A stretch of 48,085 nucleotides of DNA from contig CAJFCJ010000018.1 of assembly GCA_904063045.1 (NCBI GenBank), positions 998,443 through 1,046,527 on the forward strand. The letters run 5' to 3'. How positions within the stretch are numbered: position 1 is the first letter of the stretch; every line of letters begins with the position of its first letter. Of the stretch, positions 21,414 through 32,158 are shown one piece after another. Source of the DNA: Dimorphilus gyrociliatus (lineage: Eukaryota > Annelida > Polychaeta > Dinophilidae). The translations under genes were made by a program, and so were the position numbers. Under the pieces are notes generated by a model that made no database searches, had not been told where the DNA came from, and was given only the letters and a program-made list of their open reading frames with translations.

Positions 21414-22290
21414 GGTAGATGGTACCGAACGAATAGGGGTGAAACCGTACCCGGGTGAAACCATACCCGAGTGAAACCGTACCCATGGCGGGTGAAACCG
21501 TACCCATAAAAGTATAATTAATTGAAGATTAAAACCTAGTTATCTTATATTATTAAATAGTAATAACTAAACCAAAAGCAATAAAAAGATTGTTAAAATA
21601 TAAAAAGACAGTCATTTTAAAATCGAAAAAGAAAACTTTCACTTTGGAAAGAGCTTACTTAGAAGGTCAAAACAAATTTCCTGAATATTTTTGGACAAAG
21701 TTTATCTTGCAGGATTGAAAAGAGGTAAATTCATATGGAATTTAATCTAGTTCAATGTTGTATTAAGATTTTCATTATGCGAAGCTGGTGGCCTTAAGTT
21801 TTCTGCCTGCTGACATCATTGCTCCAACATTTTACAGATTAAAATCTGAACTGATGGAAAAAGAAAAGTTTGGAGATTTATTAGAATATTTTGAGGCTAC
21901 TTAGATTATGAACTCCATATGGAAACCAGAGAATTGGTCTATATATGGATTGTCCATAAGAACCATTCAGATAGAGAGGAAAATATTTGAAATCTGGGAA
22001 AATTATAGACTTGGAGGATTATTGGCTGATGAACTTTTAATTCAAACATCATATATTTATGTTCCATAGTATTCTTTTTTTTATCCTACTTTTTCCAGAT
22101 TTTTCATCTTTTATATTTCAATATTTCTTTATGATGATTTTCTTAGTATTATATATGACTTTCTTTAGTATTAATACATCTTCAATTAACTATACTTTTA
22201 TGGGTACGGTTTCACCCACCATGGGTACGATTTCACTCAGGTACGGTTTCACCTGGGTACGGTTTCACCCGCTCCTGGTACCGAACTACC
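21414..22290 (+). mobile_element. Non-autonomous MULE-type element with repeat-built terminal inverted repeats
   Basis: Inverted ends of about 105 bp. The left side reads GGTACC..., then four units near GGGTGAAACCGTACCC, then 'CATAAAAGTATAATTAATTG'. The right side in complement reads GGTACC..., four units, then 'CATAAAAGTATAGTTAATTG'. Inside at 21779-22070 is a broken piece of the transposase C-terminus. This links the ends to the FLYWCH/MULE family. No clear 8-9 bp target duplication was found, so the exact outer borders are uncertain by a few bases. Confidence 0.75.
21779..22070 (+). pseudogene. MULE transposase C-terminal fragment with internal deletion
   Basis: 'LVALSFLPADIIAPTFYRLK', then a stop after 'LLEYFEAT', 'WKPENWSIYGLSIRT' and, directly, 'IERKIFEIWENYRLG'. 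The parallel copy at 22736-23210 has 'LTLPFLPADVIPNEFYKIK', 'SSWSAYESPIRT', then the 'NNHVEGFHNRLN' block, then 'IQKEIFETWEKFKNG'. This copy has therefore lost about 60 codons including the signature block. Not functional. Confidence 0.75.
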
Positions 22291-22319
22291 AGAATCAAGC
22301 CCTTTTATAGGCAAAAGAT

Positions 22320-22735
22320 AAGATGTTACATAAGCAAACATGTTGACAACAACACCAAGTGTTTATTTACATAAATATGATGTAACAATTGACCCTTAAG
22401 GGTTTACCTACACAAAGTTGTTGTTGTTTACATCACTATTGCCTAATATGATAACCCTTGACCCTGTTTGTTGTGTACAATCCTTATCTGGAGTTAGACC
22501 TTGTTGTTAACACCAATGGCACAAACAACTGATAAGGAATTGTATATAAGACAGGGCATAGGTAGTAAGAGGCATTCAGTCCTGAATCAACTCTCTTAGT
22601 CAACAGGTCTAGTATTACTTTAGAATACAGTTATATTGTTCTTACAAATTCGTTCTATATTCATCTTTATTCAATTCTACATCTCTTCTAAGTGGCTGAC
22701 TCCTAATTCGGTTCTATTTGGACCAGTACTTACCT
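22320..22735 (+). mobile_element. Possible unrelated LTR/promoter-like insertion
   Basis: A stretch less AT-rich than its surroundings, with 'TTGTATATAAGACAGGGCAT' (TATA plus start-like sequence) near 22547 and C/T-rich leader-like sequence after it. It abuts the MULE fragment at about 22736 exactly where homology to other MULE transposases starts. It begins with TG (near 22324) and could end in CA (near 22744), but no target duplication or second copy is present, so an LTR identity is only a suggestion. Confidence 0.3.
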
Positions 22736-23210
22736 ACAACCCCATAGCAGGAAAGTACAATTGACTTTACCATTCCTACCTGCTGATGTTATTCCAAATG
22801 AATTCTATAAAATAAAACAACATTTGAAAGCAATTGAGAAGTTGGAGGACCTAATTACTTATATTGAGGATATTTGGATTGAAGATGATCTGTGAACACC
22901 ATCTTCTTGGTCTGCATATGAATCTCCAATCAGGACAAATAATCATGTTGAGGGATTCCACAATAGGTTAAATGTACATGTGGGCAATTCTAAATCTTTC
23001 TACAATCTGATAGATGAACTAAAAAGAGAGGCTTATCCCATTACAATTTACCAACAAATGCTTTCAGAAAAGAAATTGAAGAGATTACAGAAAAAAATCT
23101 ATTTAAATATACAAAAGGAAATATTTGAAACTTGGGAGAAATTTAAAAATGGTGAAATAACAGCTGCTGAGATTTTAGAAAAATGTTCTAAAATATATTT
23201 TTCACATTAG
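22736..23210 (+). pseudogene. FLYWCH/MULE-type transposase C-terminal fragment
   Basis: Reads 'RKVQLTLPFLPADVI', a stop after 'IWIEDDL', then 'SSWSAYESPIRT' and 'NNHVEGFHNRLNVHVGNS', which is the (R)TNN..EG.HNRLN signature of MULE transposases of the FLYWCH type. Then 'SFYNLIDELKREAYPITI', 'KIYLNIQKEIFETWEKFKNG' and an end at 'LEKCSKIYFSH'. One in-frame TGA (near 22894) and no N-terminal catalytic part. Plus strand, same direction as the fragment at 21779. Confidence 0.8.
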
Positions 23211-23214
23211 AGAC

Positions 23215-23570
23215 ATGTTACTCTTTTAGTTCAAGTATTATTTTATTGCATTATTTTCTTTATGGTGGTTTTCATGGAGTATGGGAAAACTCATCTCCTT
23301 ATTTGGTAATAAACTTAAAAAGAGTGTTGATGATATTTTTGATCTATAGGAATATATATTTGATAAATGGAGAAAAAGTAAAATATTTAGAGTGAAATGG
23401 ATAGAAAGACATTATTGATGATTACTTGGTACAAAAGCTTTTCCTTTTTGTTTGATCATTACAGGACAATGCACTTTTTTATTTCTGACACTGCATCTCC
23501 AAATTATCATATTCTTACTTCTTTTCTTTATATCAAATGCAAATCCATCATATGATAAAATATCCTTTCC
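23215..23570. other. No gene seen
   Basis: Probably transposon-derived flank of the MULE fragment. No second end repeat was found. Confidence 0.35.
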
Positions 23571-23573
23571 TCT

Positions 23574-24056
23574 CTAACTTCCTCCAAGCAAATCTTGAAA
23601 CTCTTTATCTACATATGTTGCTTCTTCTTCTTCATTTATGTTATAATTCTCATGATCCATGTTAGCATCCATTTGCATATGTTCTTGAGTTTCAGACAAA
23701 TTACTCTCATTCATAGTCGTATGATTTTCATTTTCTTTGCTCATATCTAATAAACCTTTTGTGCAATCATCATGATTTATGTAAGTATGAATATGCCCCT
23801 GTTCTTGATTTTGAGAGGGACCATTCTCACCTATAGCTACAATATTTTCATCTTTATCCACTCTTTGCTGGTTGAGGTATCTTGATTTGTTTTTTAGGAA
23901 TGTTTCACGAAGAGCACAGATGAACTGACTTTGGTCTTTGGGAAAAAGAATACAATAATACTCAGTTTATGTAGAGTGTAACACTTACTTTTATGACACT
24001 TTTGATGGAGAATTTGATTGCATATAACACATTTTATTCTTGATAGACCTCTAGTA
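23574..24056 (-). CDS. Zinc-binding (PHD-like?) plus acidic tail, partial
   Basis: A short exon near 24056-24000 reads 'RIKCVICNQILHQKCHK' before a GTAAGT donor. The next exon from about 23965 gives 'YYCILFPKDQSQFICALRE' and 'TFLKNKSRYLNQQRVDKDEN', then an acidic, Asn/Gln-rich tail ending at 23574 ('NEEEEATYVDKEFQDLLGGS'). CxxC...HxxCH...C could be half of a PHD/RING-type zinc site. The splice phases do not fit perfectly, so the model may be wrong or the gene broken. The acidic tail parallels the plus-strand exon at 20992-21348. A nuclear or transposon-linked protein is possible; the function is unknown. Confidence 0.35.
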
Positions 24057-24299
24057 ACCAAGTCAAATTATCAAATTAGGGTTATGCACTCCTCAAATTT
24101 GTCAACAGGAAGTAAGGAACTACGCTTTTTCTCACTAATTCTCATTCATTATTTCATTTATTTTCATTTATTTCTATTTATTTCATTATTTATGAAATGC
24201 ATTTTAATATCCTTAATTAATCAAATGTTTAGAATTGGGGCTGAGTTTTCTGAGGGACGAGTTTTTCCATTGCCATTTTCATGTTGTTTTAGTAAATAA

Positions 24300-24690
24300 A
24301 TCACTTCAAACTATTCTTATCATTTTAAGTATACAGTATTTTTTTAACATCTATATTTATCATTTTCTATATAAAATATATATTTTGGCTATTTTCAACT
24401 GACCTCTGGCCGCTTTCAACCATATTCATAATAATTTGTCATGAATTAACTCTTGTAGCTGTTAAGTTGTTCTTGCAGTCTCAGTAGTAAAATCTAATAA
24501 TTGATACTTTCAGAGTAATTTAAGGGTTATTTTTCACTTGAATAGGCCTATAGTGGATGTTAAAGATTGTCCTAATGATTTTTAACAATAGGCATAAAAA
24601 ATTTTCAATATAATATCTCTCCAACTCTTATCTATTATAAATATTTATCAATTTCAAGTTGTTTTCCAAAAATACTTGTTGCTCTTTTTT
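24300..24690. other. No gene seen
   Basis: AT-rich spacer with no supported exon. Confidence 0.35.
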
Positions 24691-24698
24691 CTTTACAG

Positions 24699-24849
24699 AG
24701 AACGGAGTCGCTTATTCAGCTTACTCTTCATAATATAAGAACAAATTTGTATTTAAACAGCATAATTTGTCAGAAGTATAATTGTGTAATAACACCAGAA
24801 ATTGGGCAGCAAATATTTCAATTTTGCAGTAGCAATGACGCTTTCTGAC
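24699..24849 (+). CDS. Orphan exon, unknown
   Basis: Follows a strong acceptor (CTCTTTTTTCTTTACAG) and stays open for 49 codons: 'RTESLIQLTLHNIRTNLYLN', then 'CQKYNCVITPEIGQQIFQFC'. The mix of Leu, Asn and Cys resembles the capping segment of leucine-rich proteins, but no flanking exon was found. It could be a remnant. Confidence 0.25.
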
Positions 24850-24854
24850 AAAGA

Positions 24855-25675
24855 ATTATCTTTTTTTAGTAGCGAAATTGTAAAATAAATAATTAAAGAA
24901 TTTCCTGCAAAATTTATATGCCTATATTACAACATTTAGAAAGGGTTATAAGAATATTTGTCATGGATTAAAATATTCATCATCAAAAAAAATTTATAAG
25001 AGAATGATTTATAATCTCTTTTTATCAATGGATACGACAGAAAAACATTGATAAATGCCTGCTTTTACTCTAATCCTAATCTCAACCCTTGGCTGTGCCT
25101 AACCTTTTCCATTACCCTAACCCTATTTTAATGCCTGGCTTGGGATATGCAACTGCCAATGATAGTGGCTTTAGTAATGATCAGAGTGTTGGAAGTATAA
25201 CAAAAATTACTTATCCAGGAGCAGCCAGAGACAAATTTTAATGATTTTGTGATTTTGTTATGAATCTCATTTTTCAAATGAAAAAATGATTGATTGTCCC
25301 CAAGGTAGAGAGTGAAACTTCTCATCTGTTAGATGATTGTATTTTGATTATTTATTTAAAAGAGATCAATAACTTTTTTAAATGAAGAGTAATGAGAACA
25401 ATATAAAATAATAGTAATATAAATAGCTATTTGTAAGAAACTACAAGAGCCTAATTAAGATTCTATTTCCTGTTTTGTCATGAAAATATTATGGATAGAA
25501 TTCTTGTATGGCTAGACTTTTTAGAGAATCCTATTAGTCATCTTTCATAAGCCTACTTTTGCTATACAATGACAAAATCTGTATCAAATTCTCTATTCTC
25601 TTGTTTCGAATGATATAATTTTAGAAAATTATATATCACATACAAAAATACAATTGAAACATTTGAAAAGATTTT
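24855..25675. other. No gene seen
   Basis: No domain on either strand. Contains degenerate CCCTAA-like words near 25075-25130. Confidence 0.35.
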
Positions 25676-25680
25676 CCATC

Positions 25681-25688
25681 TATAAATA
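25681..25688 (+). promoter_or_regulatory. TATA box
   Basis: TATAAATA 50 bp upstream of the apparent ACG start of the ITIH-C-like gene, leaving room for a leader of about 20 nt. Confidence 0.45.
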
Positions 25689-25730
25689 TGAGGCACTACT
25701 CACTCAAATTTAAAACTTTCAACTTTCACC

Positions 25731-26598
25731 ACGAAAAAAATTATCAGTATTTTTATAATTTTGGTTTTTTCTCTTAGTAAGTGCTTTTTAGTTTTTATAT
25801 ATAATTGATTAACGGTTTATGTCATTGCAGATTTTGAGACAGTAACCAGTGAAGCTTCTATTACAGTTACTACTATTGGAAAGCAACCATATGAAGAAGG
25901 CCAGATTGTTAAAATTCAATGTTGTTTCTTCAAGTTCTTTAAGATGAGTGTAAGAAAATTTTTCCCTAATTTGTTTTCAAAGGTTAATATTTCTCTTTTC
26001 TCAATTAAGCCTCGAAGAACAATCTGCTATTATGGTTCTGAAAATTTTGCATATTCTTCAACTACAACTATTCAAATTATTGATCCATCTGGAGGAAATG
26101 GTGATCCTCATTTTAGACTGCTTGTCTCTGATAGCAGAGGTGAAAATATCCATAAAAATATTTATTTCGATGTGACTGCTAAAGAAGGCGATAAAATTGA
26201 AATATTTAAGGATGAATCAGATAATATTACCATATATGGAGAGTTGAAGGATGATTATTATCTTCACAATATACATGTGTATATTGATAGAAATTTATTT
26301 CAAGCGGGTATTGATCATATCATTTGGCAAAATTCCAATATTTTGTCATGGAAAGATCAATCATTTATAGCAAAAGAGATTGGAAGAGCTATCTTTGTAA
26401 AAAATACAAGATAATTTACTATATCTTACAATCTCAAGATATCATCACATTTGTAAAGAACACAGCTTCTTTATCAAAATCATTGAAAATTCAATATTTG
26501 GGGTTCATCTTGATGTTTTTATCAACAATTTGGAATCATATAAATCGGCTGATGGACTTTTAGGTTTCAGACAAAATCAATCACCTCAAAATTCATGA
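25731..26598 (+). CDS. Small secreted ITIH-C/vWD-like protein with ACG in the start position
   Basis: Exon 1 (25731-25776) encodes a perfect signal peptide, xKKIISIFIILVFSL, but the codon where Met belongs is ACG in a CACC-ACG-A context, with no in-frame ATG. GTAAGT donor; exon 2 25831-25949 (phase fits); exon 3 26010-26396 (phase fits). Exon 3 carries 'GGNGDPHFRLLVSD', then 'IYFDVTAKEGDKIEIFKDES' and 'ITIYGEL', the GDPHF....CFD...G..I.L..D....V.G.L pattern of the C-terminal domain of inter-alpha-trypsin inhibitor heavy chains / vWD-like folds. The last segment ('FGVHLDVFINN', 'GLLGFRQ') is in another phase and ends at 26598; the join near 26400-26440 is unresolved. AATAAA follows near 26610. 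It may be a pseudogene or use non-AUG initiation. Confidence 0.55.
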
Positions 26599-26843
26599 AA
26601 GGCTGTAATAAAAATAAATAATAAGCCAGTTCCAAGTAGAATTACAACTAGAGAAAAGTTTGTATATATGTCAAGGATCTTCTTTATCCAAAAAATACTT
26701 AATCAGTATATTTCTGGTAATTGATAAAACAGGAACAGCTTGAAAAAAAATTTATGTCTTTTCTCTAACAGTAAATCAAATATAATACTCATACTGTGGT
26801 TACTAATTTATTGTTATTTTAATGACTAGAAACTCTCAATACA

Positions 26844-28192
26844 TAAAGTAAAGGACAAAAAAATCCAGACACATCCAATTTTGATAGACCAACGTTGAAA
26901 ACACCTCAAAAATGTTATCTTTGTTTTAAATTTGTTTTTTTTGTCTAAATTTACATGAAAAAGAGTTACATTTATGTAAATACTAAAAAACAATAGAGAA
27001 AATTGTCATATTTTTTTCTTTACTTGGCAAAAAGTCAAAATTAACCAGACATCTTGAATTGCGTTTAAATAGACATCTTAAACAGTAATTTTTTCAACAA
27101 AATTAATTTTCAAAGTTAAGTTCTGTACTTGTTATCTGTTTTACCTACATTTTATCATTTTTATATCCTCCATATAATTATGGTGTAGGGTAAAGACATT
27201 AGAAACCTAGTAATCCAGAAATATAATAAACTAGGAAAAGTAACGGATACAGCAAGGGCTTGGGAATAGCAAAGTCTACAATAAGCGATATTCTAAGATA
27301 TAAGGCACCCAAACAAGAGAATAGGGGTTGTTCAAAGAGACTCACAGAAAGAGATGTAGCAAGAATGAGTAGGATTGTGAAGAGGCTTAAAAGAAATAAG
27401 GAAGGGCTGACAGCAGTGAAGATTAAAAATGAGTTGAAGGTAGATGTAGGCCTTAAGACAATTTAGAGGCACCTGAAACAGCAAAATTATAAGTATAAAA
27501 GAATAAGACAAAGAGTTGATCTGGGACACAAGAATTGCTTGAGACAAAAACACAATTGTTTGGACAGTATTTCAGATAATGTTGATTGGTCAAAGATCAT
27601 CTTTACAGATGAGGCCAGATTTTCACTTAGTGGTCCTGATGACTTCAGGACATGGACAAATAACAGTGAAAATGATTTTAGATTGACCAAAAATATGGGC
27701 AAGGGTTGAGTAATGGTTTGGAGACTAATAACATCAGATGGGGTGTTTGAGGTTTGCTCATCCCCCAATGAGCAAAAGATTAAATGCTCAAAACTATTTT
27801 GTTTTGTTGTGGAACATATTCTCCCTGTGATTGAAGAAATCTCAGACAAAATGGGGAGAAATTACTTGTTCCAACAAGACAATGCAGGTTGCTACACAGC
27901 AAGAGTAACCAGGAGAGTGTTCAGGGCAAATGGCATACATCCAATTGATTGGCCAGCAAAGAGCCCTGATCTTAGCCCAATAGAAAATGTGTGGCACCTG
28001 ACTAAAAATTTAGTTTATGATGGGGCACAATTCAATACAGAGAATGAACTTTGGGAGAAAAAAAAATATGTGCTTATGACCTAGTCAGTAGAAATCCCAA
28101 CTTGACACCAAATCTCTATGCTGGAATGGGAGGTAGAATAAGAAGATATATTGAATTGGAGGGCCATCAAATTCAGAAACGACAAAAATATT
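26844..28192 (+). mobile_element. Tc1-like element, degenerate DD34E transposase
   Basis: The left end 'TAAAGTAAAGGACAAAAAAA' with 'CAATTTTGATAGACCAA' matches the 16968 copy. The transposase runs from about 27180 to 28192: HTH part ('GIAKSTISDILRYKAP', 'SKRLTERDVARMSRIVKRL'), then 'WSKIIFTDEARFSL' (first Asp), 'YLFQQDNAGCYTARVT' (second Asp) and 'WPAKSPDLSPIENVW' (Glu). Exactly 34 residues separate the last two, giving DD34E. The C-terminus 'YAGMGGRIRRYIELEGHQI' is present. Stops occur at the start (ATG GTG TAG), near 27467 and near 27708, so it is inactive. The right end is absent: LTR-type sequence begins about 40 bp after the transposase stop. Confidence 0.85.
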
Positions 28193-28231
28193 AGTCCCCA
28201 AACTATTGTCCAGAATATTATGTCTCACATA

Positions 28232-28331
28232 AGACTTCTCTCTAGTGTCCAATCACCACTTTACAACTGCCAAACTGTCTAGTTTACATTTCATAGCTGT
28301 AAAGTGGTGATTAGACAGTAGAGAAAAGTCT
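28232..28331. repeat. 100-bp imperfect palindrome (38-bp arms) of LTR sequence
   Basis: The left arm runs 'AGACTTCTCTCTAGTGTCC', then 'AATCACCACTTTACAACTG'. The right arm is its near-complement, 'TAGCTGTAAAGTGGTGATTA' then 'GACAGTAGAGAAAAGTCT'. The right arm belongs to the LTR remnant that follows and also occurs at 47.3 kb. The left arm looks like a second LTR piece in opposite orientation. Confidence 0.7.
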
Positions 28332-28567
28332 ACAATTATATAAACCCTGACTGTTTCACTCCAATTAGCTAACCTCAACCTGGGAGGATCAATTGGAACC
28401 AACATCCATTAGGACCTTGCTACTTCCTCAACATTGGACACTATTTTGGTAACTTGGCAACCTACTGTTACCCACTACTTACTCTGCTATTCAACTTTCA
28501 TATTGTGACTTGCTTCAAGTAGAATTATTCCTTGCAATGCATAAATTAGCCAAGCAAGAGCAGTGCA
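28332..28567 (+). mobile_element. LTR remnant, plus orientation
   Basis: 'TTATATAAACCCTGACTG' (TATA) is followed by 'CTACTTCCTCAACATTGGAC', 'TGGTAACTTGGCAACCT', 'CTCTGCTATTCAACTTTCAT' and an end 'AGCAAGAGCAGTGCA'. This parallels the complete LTRs, whose U5 ends 'AGCAAGAGCAGTACA'. The U3 is mostly missing. Confidence 0.7.
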
Positions 28568-28569
28568 AA

Positions 28570-29090
28570 TACCATTTTTTGGTTTTTTGTTTCTAAATAG
28601 ATTTTACCATCTGTAAATATTTTATTTTCAACTAATAGTTTTATATGATATGTAACATTCCTTTCATCTAAGTTGAATGAGAAAAGTCTCCCCTTTTCAA
28701 TATCACATCAACAATTCATGTATGAAATTATGAGGTAGAGATGAAAGATTGTCAATTCTCTAACAGTTTCCATTAGAAAATAATTTATTGTTTTTTTTTC
28801 AAGCAGATAAATAGGTTTTATAGTCACTATAGCAATTTTGAAAAATGAATACTATTTATTATAAATCTATATTATTAATTGAGTATTAATTAGCTTAACA
28901 TTGAGAAGAAAGTATAGCTACAATTGTTGACAAGCTTTGATATTTTCTTCATACTGTTCCTGTTTAATCTAGATTTTTGCTTAGGATTACAATAATTATT
29001 AAAGTGAATAATAAAAAATTAATGAGTACTAATGGTAAAAAAATGAGGAAATAGGATAAATATTTTATCAGATAATTAGCACAAAGCAAT
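28570..29090. other. No gene seen
   Basis: AT-rich spacer before the intronless receptor. No supported exon. Confidence 0.35.
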
Positions 29091-29096
29091 TATAGA

Positions 29097-30092
29097 ATGC
29101 TTAAAACTGTCTCAGAGCAGAGCTGTATTAGTTTTTTCATCCCAAGTAAAAGTTTGTTGGAAGAAATGAAAGAAACTGTTGAAAATATTACACAATCAAT
29201 ACCTTTTAATCCATCTGTTTTATTGCATTCAACTGGAGAAATGACATTTTCAAAAATTATGCATTTTATACTATCAACATTTGGAGTATTGTTAAATGGT
29301 TTATTCCTGTTTATATATTTTAGATTAAAAACTATTCCAGATACAATTGTAATATTTATTCCAGCAATTTCATTTGTGATCTTGTAATGCCAATTTGGAT
29401 GATTATTGAATCGATCATGGATTTATACTTGAATTTTGAAATGTTTAATCCAACTCTATGTTCAATAATGAAATTAATAGATGTCTCTATTTATAACTTA
29501 CCCCAAATATTTATGTTATTTAGTTTTGTATATAGATATATAATGATTAAATATCCACTGAATTTCAAATTGTATTACAAGATCATTTCTTCTTATTAAA
29601 TTTATTTTAATATTTTCAGCTGTTCAAAGTTTTTTTCCATTATATGTCAAATCAACTAGTAGTGATGATTTTGTGTCATGTCAAGGTCGTTATAGATTTC
29701 CCCATCAATACTACTTTATTTATCTAGCATTTTTCCTATTAAATCTAATTGGAGCAATAATTTTACATATTGATATTATAGCTATTGCTGTAAAACATGC
29801 AAATGATATTGAAATTCAAACAAACAGGGCAAAAAGTATTTCAAAATCTTCAAAAGCAACTTTAATACAATTATTTTTTATGGTTTTTTTATGGTTAGTC
29901 TTATCTATTTGTGGAATATTGTATATTCATACACTTGATTTAAATTTGCTTAAAATTGCAAAATTTTTCAGTTCAGCAATGATTTTACATACAATTTTTG
30001 ATCCAATTATTTCAATTTTAAGTAATTCATCATTAAAATCATCATTAATTAGTCTAGTTTATTGGAAGAAAACTGTTATACCAGTTTATTGA
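29097..30092 (+). pseudogene. Intronless rhodopsin-class 7TM receptor with two frameshifts
   Basis: Three consecutive open frames form one receptor. N-terminus with Asn-glycosylation sites; TM1 'LSTFGVLLNGLFLFIYF'; TM2 'IVIFIPAISFVI' crossing a frameshift at about 29384 into 'MPIWMII'; TM3 'YNLPQIFMLFSFVYRYIMIK' with YRY in the DRY position; a second frameshift near 29590 inside TM4; then TM5 'AFFLLNLIGAIILHIDIIAI', TM6 'LIQLFFMVFLWLVLSICGIL' and TM7 'SSAMILHTIFDPIISIL' with DPxxS in place of NPxxY. Each break needs a single base. Everything else is intact, so the loss is recent or the sequence has two errors. The ligand is unknown. It lacks the LDLa/LRR ectodomain of its neighbours. Confidence 0.75.
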
Positions 30093-30094
30093 CA

Positions 30095-31470
30095 CAAGTT
30101 GGAAAAGATAAAAGAAAATTATGGATTTATTCTTGCTTTACAGAGAAATTTAATTTAACAACTGACATTGTTACAGGTGGCTCCCTCTACATTTATTGCT
30201 AATAGCTCATTAATTCTGTTTTGCTCTCTTTATATGTCATTATATTTTATGAAATTTTAGGACAATTTTTCAAGAAGTTTGCCAATTTTGAACTTAAAAG
30301 AAAATTTTTCATTCAATTCACGTCATGACAAATCAAGATGCAATAGTTCTACACAATGTAATTGTAATTGTAAGTGTATTCTATCAAGATACCTAGTCTA
30401 TCAATACAACAGTTTGTTGGAAAATAACATTTTAGAATATTAAATGGTTATAAATATATCATTGTGGTTTTAAATGTGGTTTTAATGGTGATTTAGAGTA
30501 GTATCTGTTCATTTTCAAGAACTGAAGAGTTTTGCAATGGTTAGGTTAGGGCTTATTCTTAAAAGTATACACTTTCCATCATTGTAATAAAATACAGGAA
30601 TATCATTGTTAGTATTTCCAGAGATTTGACTTATTTTTACTTAATTATACTTGCAATTTGTAGTTTTTAAGACAGTTACAATCTTTCTTAATGAAAGCAA
30701 TGATTGTGCAGGTTAAACAAAATAAGATATGACACTAATAAAGGCCTTTAAGTGTTGCTAAATTTGTAATTATCCATCATGGGAATGAAAAATCTCTGTA
30801 TCTCTCTAATGCACGATATTAAAGCTTATAAAGCTTTTAATTAATCATCCATAGGTTTCATATCAAAATATACTAAGCTTCTTTTATTTGTATTTAGCTT
30901 TTTGTGTATTAATTTTAATGAAAACTATTCCATTTCCCTGTGATTGACAGGGAATATCCTTGGATATATTCATCTTAATAAAGTTAATACATTATTGGAT
31001 AATGAAGGGGACAAAGATTGATAAAGGCTTGTGTACTTAAATTGAATGATTCATAAACACCTTTCCATTAGATTATGAATAATTGAATAGCATTTAGACT
31101 TCTTCAAACAATCTCTTCCGGTTATGTCTCCTTCTACAACACTGAAATACACAAACAACCCAAGAAAATCCATATATAAATGTCGTTATTGAAATTATTC
31201 TATTATGACGCTACCTTGACTCTTTTCTTCTTCTCCTTGCTCATTAATGTTTCTACATGAGCCTTTGCTATTTACATTCCTTTCAACATTAAATGCTACA
31301 TTGTTAAATAGAATATTATAGGCTTTATTTGTTGGTTTCAATAGTTGTTTTAATATTTTTAAAACTTTCTTCCTTCATTTTCTTTCAGTGGCAGTAAATT
31401 TCCAATGTATTTCAGTAGTTGATATATTTTCTGTGGTTACAACTAAATGAACTCAAACCACTGCTGTTGA
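30095..31470. other. No convincing gene
   Basis: Contains an isolated GGTTAGGTTAGG word near 30540 and nothing with domain or splice support. Confidence 0.35.
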
Positions 31471-31474
31471 ATGT

Positions 31475-31822
31475 TTGTTCATCTGTAGTTTAGTGCATAT
31501 TTCCTTTGTTTGTATAATGTCTGGGATCTGTTCTATCAGAAGTATAAACAGAAAATGTGCAGCAGGCATGAACCAAAAGGAAACAAACTTTGTAATTGGC
31601 AAAAACCCACATAATCATTCACCAATAAAAAACTTAGAAACAAGGATTCTTATTAGAAATGAAACCAAAGGCACCTGTTTAACTGATAGAAATTCATCTG
31701 GCAAAAGAATTGCTGAAGGTGTACTGCTCAAGTATTCCAGTGATTTAATCTCATCAAATACAAGTAATTGTAAGGAAGTGGCAAATTGGAATAGAAGAAA
31801 GAAAATTTTTATCCTTTTTTAG
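31475..31822 (+). pseudogene. FLYWCH-type zinc-finger fragment (MULE N-terminus)
   Basis: 'CSIRSINRKCAAGMNQKET' followed by 'FVIGKNPHNHSPIKNLETR' fits the second half of a FLYWCH finger (WrC....C.A........HnH.P). The open frame then continues with Lys/Ser/Asn-rich sequence to 31822. The first half of the finger (FLYW) is not visible. FLYWCH fingers sit at the N-terminus of MULE transposases, and MULE C-terminal pieces lie at 21.8 and 22.7 kb, so this is probably another scrap of that family. Confidence 0.45.
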
Positions 31823-32158
31823 AAATTCGAAAGGAATGAATGTTATATTGAGCTAAAAGTTGTAAAATAACCGACACACCAAAACAAATTATTAATGATA
31901 AAAGATAAAAATTATATCTCTTTAAATAAAATTTCCAAAAATTTTAGTTTTGAATTTATTAAATCATGTTCTATAAATTTTATACAGTTTGTCAAGTACA
32001 AACAAATTCATATACCAGTTGATTTTTTACAGAATCTTTCAATCTTTATCATATTGTTGACACAATTTGAAAATGTGTCATACACCAATTTAAATTTTGT
32101 CCTGGTTACAAATTTTCACTAAATGAAGGTATCATGTAAAAAAATCTATCAATGATAA

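Noticed and set aside
22059-22310. 83-codon frame with repeated 'MGT..SP' peptides as a gene
   Set aside because: It is the translation of the MULE terminal repeat units.
31895-32122. 75-codon plus-strand frame
   Set aside because: Low-complexity AT-rich translation, no domain, no splice support.
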